Part shown: positions 34,727-43,500 of the stretch, one piece after another
How the letters are laid out: the number at the start of each line of letters is the position of its first letter
Numbering within the stretch: the first letter of the stretch is position 1
Origin: Delftia acidovorans
GTDB lineage: Bacteria; Pseudomonadota; Gammaproteobacteria; Burkholderiales; Burkholderiaceae_C
Direction of reading: 5' to 3'
Length of the DNA: 64,000 bases
Assembly (NCBI GenBank): GCA_031286585.1
Contig: JAITUC010000010.1
Coordinates: forward strand, 62,001 to 126,000
Position numbers and translations under genes: made by a program
Notes under the pieces: generated by a model
The model's database searches: none
Seen by the model: the letters and a program-made list of their open reading frames with translations, nothing else
What the model was told of the DNA's origin: nothing

Positions 34727-35581
34727 ATGACCCCATCCATTGCCCCAGGCGCTCACTTTCTTGCGAGCGTCGAGATCCTCAAATACCCCCGCACGCCGCA
34801 CCTGCGCGGCTCGCGCCTGCAGTGCGGCGACCAGGACGACGCCGTGCCCTATGAACGGCTTGCCGGCCGGCACATCGTCGTGGAGGAAAAGCTCGACGGT
34901 GCCAACGCCGCGCTGAGCTTTGCCGGCGACGGCCAGTTGCTGCTGCAGTCGCGCGGCCACTACCTGGACAGCGAGCGGCCCGGCGGGCGCGAGCGCCAGT
35001 TCAACCTCTTCAAGCAATGGGCCCAGGCCCATGAGGGCGCGCTGCTGTCCCTGCTGGACGACCGCTACCAGGTGTTCGGCGAGTGGATGTACGCCAAGCA
35101 CTCGCTGTTCTACGACGCGCTGCCGCACTGGTTCTGCGAGTTCGACATCTGGGACCGCTCGGCGCTGTGCTTCCTGGATACGCCGCGCCGCCATGCCCTG
35201 CTGGCCGGCGTGCCCGTGGTCTCGGTGCCCGTGCTCTACAGCGGTGCGGCACCCCGGCGCATGCAGGACCTGCTGGCGCTGCTGGCGCCTTCTCTGGGCC
35301 GCAGCGCGCGCTGGCGCCAGGCCTTCGAGCAGGTGGTGGCCCGCCAGAAGCTGGACCTGCCGCTGTGCTGGCGGCAGACCGACGGCTCCGAGCTGGCGGA
35401 AGGCCTCTACCTCAAGGTGGAGGAGGACGGCCAGACCGTGGCGCGCTACAAGTTCGTGCGGCCGGACTTCGTGCAGGTCATCCTCGACTCGGGCTCTCAC
35501 CACAGCGAGCGGCCCATCGTCCCCAACGGGCTGCGCGAAGGCGCAGACATCTTTGCGGCCGATATTTCAAAAAGCTGGTGA
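34727..35581 (+). CDS. RNA ligase family protein (nucleotidyltransferase fold)
   Basis: This protein has 284 residues with the motifs of ATP-dependent RNA/DNA ligases. Motif I is EEKLDGAN (Lys55 would carry AMP), motif III-like VFGEWMYAKHSL, motif IV EGLYLKVEEDG and motif V ARYKFVRPDF. It seals 3'-OH/5'-phosphate RNA ends after AMP transfer; the exact Rnl subfamily is not settled. The ATG at 34727 is preceded by GGAAAG, and the longer frame upstream lacks similarity. The next gene, 35 nt downstream, encodes the matching end-healing enzyme, so the two form a heal-and-seal RNA repair unit. Cytoplasmic. Confidence 0.88.
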   Translation: MTPSIAPGAHFLASVEILKYPRTPHLRGSRLQCGDQDDAVPYERLAGRHIVVEEKLDGANAALSFAGDGQLLLQSRGHYLDSERPGGRERQFNLFKQWAQAHEGALLSLLDDRYQVFGEWMYAKHSLFYDALPHWFCEFDIWDRSALCFLDTPRRHALLAGVPVVSVPVLYSGAAPRRMQDLLALLAPSLGRSARWRQAFEQVVARQKLDLPLCWRQTDGSELAEGLYLKVEEDGQTVARYKFVRPDFVQVILDSGSHHSERPIVPNGLREGADIFAADISKSW

Positions 35582-35616
35582 GGTCTGCAGCGCAGACCCA
35601 TCGCAAGGAGATTTCC

Positions 35617-36762
35617 ATGATGAACTGGAAACAGATCCAGTCCCTGGTGCCGCCGCCCGGCGCCGACCCCGACTTCGCGGCCTGCCTGGCCGCCTTTCCC
35701 CAGCTGGAGCAGGCCAAAACCACGCCGCAGGACCCCGTCTACCACGCCGAAGGCGATGTCTGGACGCACACGCAGATGGTGGTGCGCGAGCTGCTGGCCG
35801 ATCCCGGCCATGCGGCGCTCACCGCCACCGAGCGCGAGACGGTCTTCCTGGCCGCGCTGCTGCACGACGTGGCCAAGTGCTCGACCACCGTGGTGGGCGA
35901 GGACGGCCGCATCGGCCAGCCCGGCCACTCGCGCCGGGGTGCGCTGGATGCGCGGCTCATGCTTTGGGAAGCCGGTGCGCCCGTGGACCAGCGCGAGGCC
36001 ATCTGCCGGCTGATCGCCGTGCACCAGGTGCCGTTCTTCGCCTTTGCCGACTCGCGCCGCGGCCTCTCGCCCGAGTTCATCGTGCGCGAGCTGTCCTGGC
36101 AGACGGACCTGCACCTGCTCACCCTGCTGGCGCGGGCCGACATGCGCGGGCGCATCTGCCCGGACATCGCGTCCGTGCTGGTCAACATCGAACTGGTGCG
36201 CGAGTTCGCGCTGGAGGAGGGCTGCCTGCGCACGCCACGCCGCTTTGCCTCGGCAGAGACGGCGGTGCGCTACTTCCGGGGGGCGCAGCTGCATCCCGAC
36301 TATGCGCTGCACGCGCAGGAAGGCTCGCGCGTCATCGTCATGTGCGGCCTGCCGGCCAGCGGCAAGAACACCTGGGTGGCGGCGCATCATGGCGCGCTGC
36401 CCGTGGTCTCCTTCGACGATGCGCGTACCGAACTGGGCCTGCGCCACGGCCAGAACGAGGGCGCGGCCGCCCACCACGCCGTGGACAAGGCCAAGGCCCT
36501 GCTGCGCGCGGGCCAGCCCTTTGTCTGGAATGCCACCCACCTGTCGCGCCAGATGCGCGGCAAGACCGTGGACCTGTGCCTGGCCTACGGCGCCCGCGTG
36601 GAACTCGTGCACCTGGAAGCCAGCCGCCCGACCCTGCTGGCCCGCAACCGCGCGCGCGACACCACGCTGACCAACGCGGCCCTGCTCAGCCTGCTGCAGC
36701 GCTGGGACGTGCCTTTGCCTACCGAGGCGCATGCGCTGTCGTTGCTGGTCAATGAGGGGTAG
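35617..36762 (+). CDS. HD-Pnk: HD phosphoesterase fused to polynucleotide kinase (RNA end healing)
   Basis: This two-domain protein has 381 residues. The N-terminal HD domain (about residues 20-225) has H51, the HD pair in LLHDVAK (83-84), GH at 103-104 and H136. It should remove 2',3'-cyclic or 3' phosphates. The C-terminal P-loop kinase domain (about 238-381) has GLPASGKNTW (Walker A, 244-253), FDDAR and WNATHLSRQMR, as in polynucleotide 5'-kinases. This matches the HD-Pnk enzymes characterised from Runella slithyformis. AAGGAG is 6 nt from the ATG. It supplies the 5'-phosphate and 3'-OH ends that the adjacent ligase joins. Confidence 0.87.
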   Translation: MMNWKQIQSLVPPPGADPDFAACLAAFPQLEQAKTTPQDPVYHAEGDVWTHTQMVVRELLADPGHAALTATERETVFLAALLHDVAKCSTTVVGEDGRIGQPGHSRRGALDARLMLWEAGAPVDQREAICRLIAVHQVPFFAFADSRRGLSPEFIVRELSWQTDLHLLTLLARADMRGRICPDIASVLVNIELVREFALEEGCLRTPRRFASAETAVRYFRGAQLHPDYALHAQEGSRVIVMCGLPASGKNTWVAAHHGALPVVSFDDARTELGLRHGQNEGAAAHHAVDKAKALLRAGQPFVWNATHLSRQMRGKTVDLCLAYGARVELVHLEASRPTLLARNRARDTTLTNAALLSLLQRWDVPLPTEAHALSLLVNEG

Positions 36763-36789
36763 GGGAGGGGGAGGGGTGCTGTACCGCTG

Positions 36790-37537
36790 TCAAGCGGCAT
36801 GCTCGCCGCGTGCCCGCTTCATCTCCAGATAGGACTGGGCTGCTTTCTGGTCGTCGGCCCGGTATGCCACGTTCATGTCCGGGCGATGCACGTCATCGCC
36901 CGGACCCTTCAGCCCTGGCAGCGCCAGCAGATGATCAAGCAAGGTGGCCTGCGTGTTGGCAGAGGTGAGCAAGGGGCGCAGATAGGCATCGAGGTGTCTG
37001 CCTTGCGGGTTCTGGATCTCCTGGGTCAGTGCCTGCAGATAAGCATCCTTGTTCGAGGCCCGCCAGTCGATGGCAAAGCCTGCGCGGTGGCATAGCTCAG
37101 CATGGATCAGCAGCATGCTGCGTCCATTGCCGTCGAGAAAGGGGTGGCCCCAGGCAAACGCGCCCATGACTGCACCAGGTTTGTCGCGCAGGGTGCCTGC
37201 ATCGTTGCCCATGTCCAGGCCCCATTCGACGGCGCGCTGGCACAGCTCTGACACCTCGAATTGCAGGCCTGCACCCCTGCCGACGAGCCGGCCCACGCCC
37301 AGCGCATGCCTGTCCTGGCCGGCCCAGGGGTAGAAGTCGGAAAACAGGATGGCGTGAACGCGCAAAAAATCGCGGTAGCCAATCCGGCCCCGGATGCTTG
37401 CCAGAAAGGCAAGTGCTTCTTCCAGGTTGGCCTCGAAAAAGAGGTGTTCCTGGATCTTGACCTCACGGGCGTCTTTCAGTCCTTCAATGTTGCGCAGGTA
37501 GCCCGCGCTTTCGAAGTCCCCCGAACGGATCGAACAT
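36790..37537 (-). pseudogene. Fic-domain protein gene with a +1 frameshift in a G5 tract
   Basis: The catalytic part is intact and has the Fic motif HPFLDGNGRS, so the protein would transfer AMP or another nucleotide part to a target. The natural start is ATG at 37537, behind GGGAGG and inside the 3' end of the upstream gene. From there the frame reads MFDPFGGLRKRGLPAQH and stops. If the five C residues at 37518-37522 (plus strand) were four, it would read MFDPFGDFESAGYLRN and run in frame through the whole Fic domain, a typical N-terminus for this family. As sequenced, the Fic frame has no start before a TTG at 37365. Either a real mutation, slippage or a sequencing error. Confidence 0.85.
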
Positions 37538-38192
37538 CCTGTACCTCCCTCATGTGATTGGTCATCAGCCTGGCAAGCTGCCGGCCATTGATGACATGTT
37601 TTTTCTTCAAGGCCACGAGCAGCTTGCCCGTGCTGTCGAGCTCCACTTCATCTCCTGCAGCGCGTGTGACTGCCTGTGCATAGTCGTCCAGTCCGGTACG
37701 CTGATGCTGGATGTGGTGCGTGCGGGCCAGCCGCTCGACAAACTGGCGTACACCTTTGGTGGGCAGGGCGTTCACGTCTGCGGGCAAGGTTTCGCCGGGT
37801 TCATCAGGTGCCGAGGGGTTGCGGACATAGCGCACGGCGACATCGCCCAGATTCAGCCTGCGTGAGATGCGCTGGCTGCCTGCATCGATCAGCAGCGTGG
37901 ACTGGCCCGCCTCGTTGACCAGATCCACGCTGCGAAACCTGATTCCCAGTCTGTCCAGAACCTCCCTGACCAGCTCATCGCTGGGGGCGAGCAACTGCGG
38001 AACGCCGCTGACATCTGGTCTTGCCTTGGCATAGATGCCGGCACCCAGGCGGACCAGGCGGCCGTCCGAGACCAAGTCTTGCAACGCCTCGCTGAGGTGG
38101 GAAGCGCTTGCCAATCTGCTCAGATCACGCCGGAGCACGATGTTGCCGGAGCGCTTGCTCAGCGATATCTGAAGTTTGCTGTCCAGGTTCAT
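37476..38192 (-). CDS. DUF6088/AbiEi-like antitoxin-type protein upstream of Fic
   Basis: This protein has 238 residues with an N-terminal winged-helix-like segment (SGNIVLRRDLSRLASASHLSE, DGRLVRLGAGIYAKAR) typical of DUF6088 and AbiEi antitoxins. It has a conserved middle (LNLGDVAVRYVRNPS) and a C-terminal VALKKKHVINGRQL. It overlaps the Fic start, so the two are an operon and probably antitoxin and toxin. The same G5 tract that breaks Fic also changes this C-terminus: with four G it would end VRSVRGLRKRGLPAQH, which looks more natural than the tail as sequenced. The GC content is clearly lower than its surroundings, and an AT-rich promoter region (about 38200-38265) precedes it, both signs of horizontal transfer. 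Confidence 0.82.
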   Translation of the reverse strand: MNLDSKLQISLSKRSGNIVLRRDLSRLASASHLSEALQDLVSDGRLVRLGAGIYAKARPDVSGVPQLLAPSDELVREVLDRLGIRFRSVDLVNEAGQSTLLIDAGSQRISRRLNLGDVAVRYVRNPSAPDEPGETLPADVNALPTKGVRQFVERLARTHHIQHQRTGLDDYAQAVTRAAGDEVELDSTGKLLVALKKKHVINGRQLARLMTNHMREVQDVRSVRGTSKARATCATLKD

Positions 38193-38472
38193 TCGCTGCC
38201 TTAGACGATTTCTACATGGTCTGATTTTAAGGTGTAGTTTTTTCCTTTTATAACAATGGGTTGTGCGTGGATTTCATGCCGCTTGACCAGCAGGGATTGC
38301 GATGAAGTTCAACCCCAATTCCAGTGTGGGACGCAATGGCAATCCAAGACCCAATACCGGCAAGCCATGCTCGCTGGTGAGATGACACCCGGACCTTGCA
38401 CCGGCCGTGTGCGCAGACAATGAAGGTTTGAAGACCGCCGCCCCCGTCTGTCTGCCACTTCGAAAGCCATCC

Positions 38473-39204
38473 ATGAACCTGTCTCCCTCGCTGCTGTCCA
38501 CGCTTGCGCCGCTTGGCCGCATCCGCGCCTCCATCAACACCGGCAACCCCATCCTTGCGCGGCTGCAGGCCGATGGCCAGCCCGCAGGCGTGTCCATCGA
38601 CCTGGCCCGGCGCCTTGCGCAGCAACTGGGGCTGGAGCTGGAACTGGTGGTCTTCGATACGGCCGCCAAGTCGGTGGATGCCGTCACGCGCGAGGAGGCC
38701 GACTTCGGCTTCTTTGCCGTGGACCCCGTGCGCGGCGCGGGCATCGGCTTCACGGCGCCCTATGTGCTGATCGAGGGCAGCTACCTGGTGCGCCAGGATT
38801 CGCCGCTGACCGACAACGCCCAGGTGGACCGGGCCGGGCACACCGTGGTGGTCGGCAAGGGCAGCGCCTATGACCTGTACCTGAGCCGCGAGCTGCAGCA
38901 CGCGCAGATAGAGCGCGCCGTGTCCTCGCCCGCCGTGGTGCAGACCTTTGTGGAATCGACGGCCGACGTGGCCGCCGGCGTCAAGCAGCAATTGGAGGCC
39001 GATGCCGCCCGCCTGCCCGGCCTGCGCCTGCTGCCGGGCCGCTTCATGGTGATCCAGCAGGCCATGGGCCTGCCCAAGGGGCGGGGCGAGGAGGCCCTGC
39101 GCGTGCTGGCGGCCTTTGTGGAAGAGGCCAAGGCTTCGGGCTTTGTGGCCGAGGCGCTGCAGCGCCACGGGATTCAGGGCGCGGCCGTGGCCCCGGCCGC
39201 CTGA
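38473..39204 (+). CDS. Extracellular solute-binding protein family 3 domain, no signal peptide
   Basis: This protein has 243 residues with the type 3 solute-binding fold found in amino-acid ABC receptors: RIRASINTGNPILARL, PAGVSIDLARRLAQQLGLELELV and FGFFAVDPVRGAGIGFTAPYV. Unusually it begins MNLSPSLLSTLAPLGRIRAS, without a hydrophobic signal peptide. Extending upstream to 38407 does not add one. It may therefore act in the cytoplasm, for example as a cyclohydrolase-like or sensor protein, or be exported in another way. No permease or ATPase genes are nearby. Confidence 0.82.
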   Translation: MNLSPSLLSTLAPLGRIRASINTGNPILARLQADGQPAGVSIDLARRLAQQLGLELELVVFDTAAKSVDAVTREEADFGFFAVDPVRGAGIGFTAPYVLIEGSYLVRQDSPLTDNAQVDRAGHTVVVGKGSAYDLYLSRELQHAQIERAVSSPAVVQTFVESTADVAAGVKQQLEADAARLPGLRLLPGRFMVIQQAMGLPKGRGEEALRVLAAFVEEAKASGFVAEALQRHGIQGAAVAPAA

Positions 39205-39207
39205 AAG

Positions 39208-40374
39208 TCAGGCCCCGCGCAGCACCAGCAGGTCGATGCTGGCCGGCACGCCCAGGCGCACGGCAAAGCCGGCCCACAGGCCTGCGCCGGCGCTGACGAA
39301 GAGCTTCATGGCTCCGACCTCGTACTCGCCGCGCACAAAGCCGTCATTGGCGGGCGCCACCAGCCATTGGTCCATGCCCAGGATCAGGCCGCCGTGCGTA
39401 TGGCCCGACAGCTGCAGGCCCACGCCGTGCGCCGCGTTGTCGCGAGCGGTCTTGGGCTGGTGGGCCAGCAGCAGGTGGTATTGCGCACCGGCCTCCTTGG
39501 CCTGGCGGGCCACGGTGTCGATGTCGGGCGGCACGCCTTCGGCCACGGACGGGTCGGTGTTCTGGCGCGAGAGCCGTCCGTAGGCCGGATCGCCGATGCC
39601 CGACAGCGCCAGGCGCGCGCCCTGCACATCGATCAGCTGCATGCGGTTTTCCAGCAGGTTCAGGCCCAGGCGGCGGAATTCGGCCATCCAGGCGTCGTAG
39701 CCGCTGTAGTACTCATGGTTGCCGGGCGCGGCCCACACGCCGTAGCGGGCCTTGAGCTGCGCCAGCGGCGCGACGTTGGCGCGGCCGCTGTCCACGTCGC
39801 CGTCCACCATGTCGCCGGGCAGCACGATGAGGTCGGGCCGCGCGTCCAGCGTGCGGTCCACGATGGTCTGCACATGGCGCGCGTCATTGATGGGGCTGGC
39901 GTGGATGTCGGCCAGCACGGCCACGCGCAGGCCTTCCAGGCCGGTGGGCAGGCCGGGCAGGCGCAGCGTGCGTTCGTGCACCTCGGGCGGGCGCAGCGCA
40001 TTGGCCACGCCCCAGGCCGACAGCAGGCCCGCCAGGGCCAGGGCGCCGGCCGTGAGCAGCGGCGCGTGCAGGCGCCGCTTCCAGTCCTCGCGCCGGGCCA
40101 CGGCGGCCAGCGCCCAGAGGCCGTCGCGCAGCACGATGAAGACGGCCAGCATCAGCAGCAGCGCCAGCACCCAGCCGCCCGGCACCTGCAGATAGGCCAG
40201 CGTGCGGTACTCGACCGTGCCCTCGCGCAGCAGCACCAGCAGCAGGGCGGGCGTGCAGCCCAGGGCCGCCGTGGCGACGGCCGCCATCAGGCGTGCGCGG
40301 CGCGGCATCCGGCGGACGGGCCACCACAGCCACAGGGCCAATAGCGGGATGACGAGGGCGGCAAGAGAAACCAT
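39208..40374 (-). CDS. Membrane-anchored metallophosphoesterase
   Basis: This protein has 388 residues. The N-terminal third holds about four hydrophobic helices (residues 1-150). A calcineurin-like phosphoesterase domain follows (about 160-388) with the metal-binding motifs DIHASP, LPGDMVDGD, GNHEYY and GHTHGG. It resembles YkuE/YaeI-type phosphodiesterases, proposed to act on lipid or nucleotide phosphates at the membrane. The start at 40374 gives a hydrophobic N-terminus; the open frame before it overlaps the hrpA control region. No obvious partner gene. Confidence 0.9.
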   Translation of the reverse strand: MVSLAALVIPLLALWLWWPVRRMPRRARLMAAVATAALGCTPALLLVLLREGTVEYRTLAYLQVPGGWVLALLLMLAVFIVLRDGLWALAAVARREDWKRRLHAPLLTAGALALAGLLSAWGVANALRPPEVHERTLRLPGLPTGLEGLRVAVLADIHASPINDARHVQTIVDRTLDARPDLIVLPGDMVDGDVDSGRANVAPLAQLKARYGVWAAPGNHEYYSGYDAWMAEFRRLGLNLLENRMQLIDVQGARLALSGIGDPAYGRLSRQNTDPSVAEGVPPDIDTVARQAKEAGAQYHLLLAHQPKTARDNAAHGVGLQLSGHTHGGLILGMDQWLVAPANDGFVRGEYEVGAMKLFVSAGAGLWAGFAVRLGVPASIDLLVLRGA

Positions 40375-40589
40375 GGGGAGCAGATCGAGGAAGGCGGGTG
40401 AGGTGGCCAGCGCCGGGCGCGGGCGGCAAGGCGAGCGCCGATTGTGCGCAATGCCTTGCATGCGGCCGGCCCGCACTGGCGAAGGCCCTGGCCTTCGGGG
40501 GTTTTCATGCGGGCGGCACAGGGCAGGCGTATGGAAATCTTGCAGCCGCGTGGCGCCGCCGGCATGGCGCGGGGATAATCCAGCCCCTT

Positions 40590-43500
40590 ATGCCTTTGAA
40601 GATCAGCTTCCCTGAATCCCTGCCCGTATCCGCCCGCCGTGAGGAAATCATGGAGGCCATGGACCGGCACCAGGTCATCATCGTGTGCGGCGAGACGGGC
40701 TCGGGCAAGACCACGCAGCTGCCCAAGATCGCGCTGGCGCTGGGCCGGGGCAAGGTCAACGCCACGCCCGACGACAAGGGCCAGGTGCGCGGCCACCTGA
40801 TCGGCCACACGCAGCCGCGCCGCATTGCCGCCAGTTCGGTGGCCAAGCGCATTGCCGAGGAGCTGAACACGCCGCTAGGCGATGTGGTGGGCTACAAGGT
40901 GCGCTTCCAGGACCGCCTGTCCAAGGATGCCTCGGTCAAGCTGATGACGGACGGCATCCTGCTGGCCGAGACGCAGACCGACCCGCTGCTCAAGGCCTAC
41001 GACACCCTCATCATCGACGAGGCCCACGAGCGCAGCCTCAACATCGACTTCCTGCTGGGCTACATCAAGCAGATCCTGCCCCGGCGCCCCGACCTCAAGG
41101 TGGTGGTGACATCGGCCACCATCGATGCCGAGCGGTTCGCCAGGCACTTCGAAGGCCCCAAGGGGCCTGCGCCCGTGATCATGGTCTCGGGCCGCACCTA
41201 CCCCGTGGAAATGCGCTGGCGCCCCTTCGAGGAAAAGCGCGACCATGACCTCAATGACGCCATTGCCGAAGGCGTGGACGAGCTGTGGGCCGGCGGCGCG
41301 GGCGGCGACATCCTGGTGTTCCTGCCCGGCGAGCGCGAGATCCGCGAGGCGGCCGACCACCTGCGCAAGCACCTGGCCCAGCAGCCCGTGCTGCGCCATG
41401 CCGAGGTGCTGCCGCTGTTCTCGCGCCTGTCGCAGGCCGAGCAGGACCGCATCTTCGACAGCCACACGGGCCGGCGCATCGTGCTGGCCACCAACGTGGC
41501 CGAGACCTCGCTGACCGTGCCCGGCATCCGCTACGTGATCGATGCAGGCACGGCGCGCGTCAAGCGCTATTCCTTCCGCAGCAAGGTCGAGCAGCTGCTG
41601 GTCGAGCCCATCAGCCAGGCGGCCGCCAACCAGCGCGCGGGCCGTTGCGGCCGCGTGGCCAACGGCATCTGCATCCGCCTGTACGACGAGGCCGACTTCG
41701 GCACGCGCGCGCGCTTCACCGACCCCGAGATCCTGCGCTCCTCGCTGGCCGGCGTCATCCTGCGCATGAAGTCGCTCGGCCTGGGCGACGTGGTGAATTT
41801 CCCCTTCCTCGAAGCGCCCTCGGGCCGCGCCATCGCCGACGGCTACCAGTTGCTGGGCGAGCTGGGCGCGGTGGACGAGCGCGGCGAGCTGCTGCCCATG
41901 GGCCGCGAGCTGTCGCGCCTGCCGCTGGACCCGCGCGTGGGCCGCATGATCCTGGAGGCGCGCACGCGCGGCGCCGTGGCCGAGGTGCTGGTCATTGCCT
42001 CGGCCCTGTCCGTGCAGGACGTGCGCGACCGGCCGCTGGAGGCCCAGCAGCAGGCCGACCAGCAGCACGCCAAGTTCGACGACGAGAAAAGCGAATTCAG
42101 CGGCTACCTGCGCCTGTGGAAATGGCTGCAGGATGCGCGCGGCGGCAAGGTGGTGGCCAAGAGCCGCAAGGAAATGGCCGGCGCCCAGGCGCCGGCCGCC
42201 AAGCCCTCGGCGCGCAATGCCGCCTTCCTGCCCGTGGCCCAGCGCAGCGGCGGGCAGAGCGTGGCCGCCCCGGCGGCCGAGGCGCTGGCGGCCTTCCATC
42301 CGCAGGACACCGGCCCCGGCACGGATGACGAGCCCTCGCACAAGCTCAGCAACCGCCAGTGGGAGCAGCTGCTTCGCCAGAACTTCATCAACATCCGCCG
42401 CGTGCGCGAATGGCGCGACATCCACTCGCAGCTGCTGACCGTGGTCAACGAGCACAAGTGGAAGATCAATACCGAGGCCGCAGGCTACGACGCCGTGCAC
42501 CTGTCCATGCTGTCCGGCCTGCTGGGCAACCTGGGCTACAAGGGCGATGAAAGCGACGCCTACCTGGGCGCGCGCGGCATCCGCTTCCATCCGCACCCGG
42601 GCGCCCACCTGTCCAAGAAGCCGGGTCGCTGGATCGTTGCGGCCGAGCTGGTGGAAACCTCGCGCCTGTACGGCCGGGGCATCGCGGCCATCGATCCGCA
42701 GTGGCTGGAAGAGGTCGGCGCGCACCTGCTCAAGAAGCAGCTGCTCGATCCGCACTGGTCCAAGACCCAGGCCGACGTGGTGGCGCTGGAGCGCGCCACG
42801 CTCTATGGCCTGGTGGTCTACAACGGCCGGCGCATGAGCTATGGCCGCATCGATCCGCAGTCCGCGCGCGAGATCTTCATCCGCCAGGCCCTGGTGGAGG
42901 GGCAGTGGGATACGCGCTGGCACTTCCTGCCCGCCAACCTCAAGCTGGTGCGCAAGGTCGAGGAGCTGGAGCACAAGAGCCGCCGCCAGGACGTGCTGGT
43001 CGATGACGAGCTGATCTACGCCTTCTACGACCAGCAGATCCCCAAGGACGTGTTCAGCGGCGCCACCTTCGACCATTGGTTCCGCGAGGCGGCCAAGGAA
43101 AACGCCGACCTGCTGCGCCTGTCGCGCGACGAGCTGATGCGCCACGAGGCGGCCGGCATCACCACCCAGGCCTTTCCCAAGGTGGTCAAGCTCGGCGGCG
43201 TGGACTGCACGGCCAGCTACCTGCACAGCCCCGGCGACGCGCGCGACGGCATCACCGTCACCGTGCCGCTGTTCGTGCTCAACCAGGTCAGCGACGAGCG
43301 CGTGGAATGGCTGGTGCCCGGCATGCTCAAGGACAAGCTCCAGGCCCTGCTCAAGAGCTTGCCACAGCGCCCGCGCAGCCGCTTCGTGCCCCTGCCGGAA
43401 AGCGCCCAGCGCCTGGCCGAACTCTTCACCACGCCCGAGCGCTGGGGCCAGGGATCGCTGATCGATGCCCTGCTCAAGCAGGTGCGCGACGAGACCTCGC

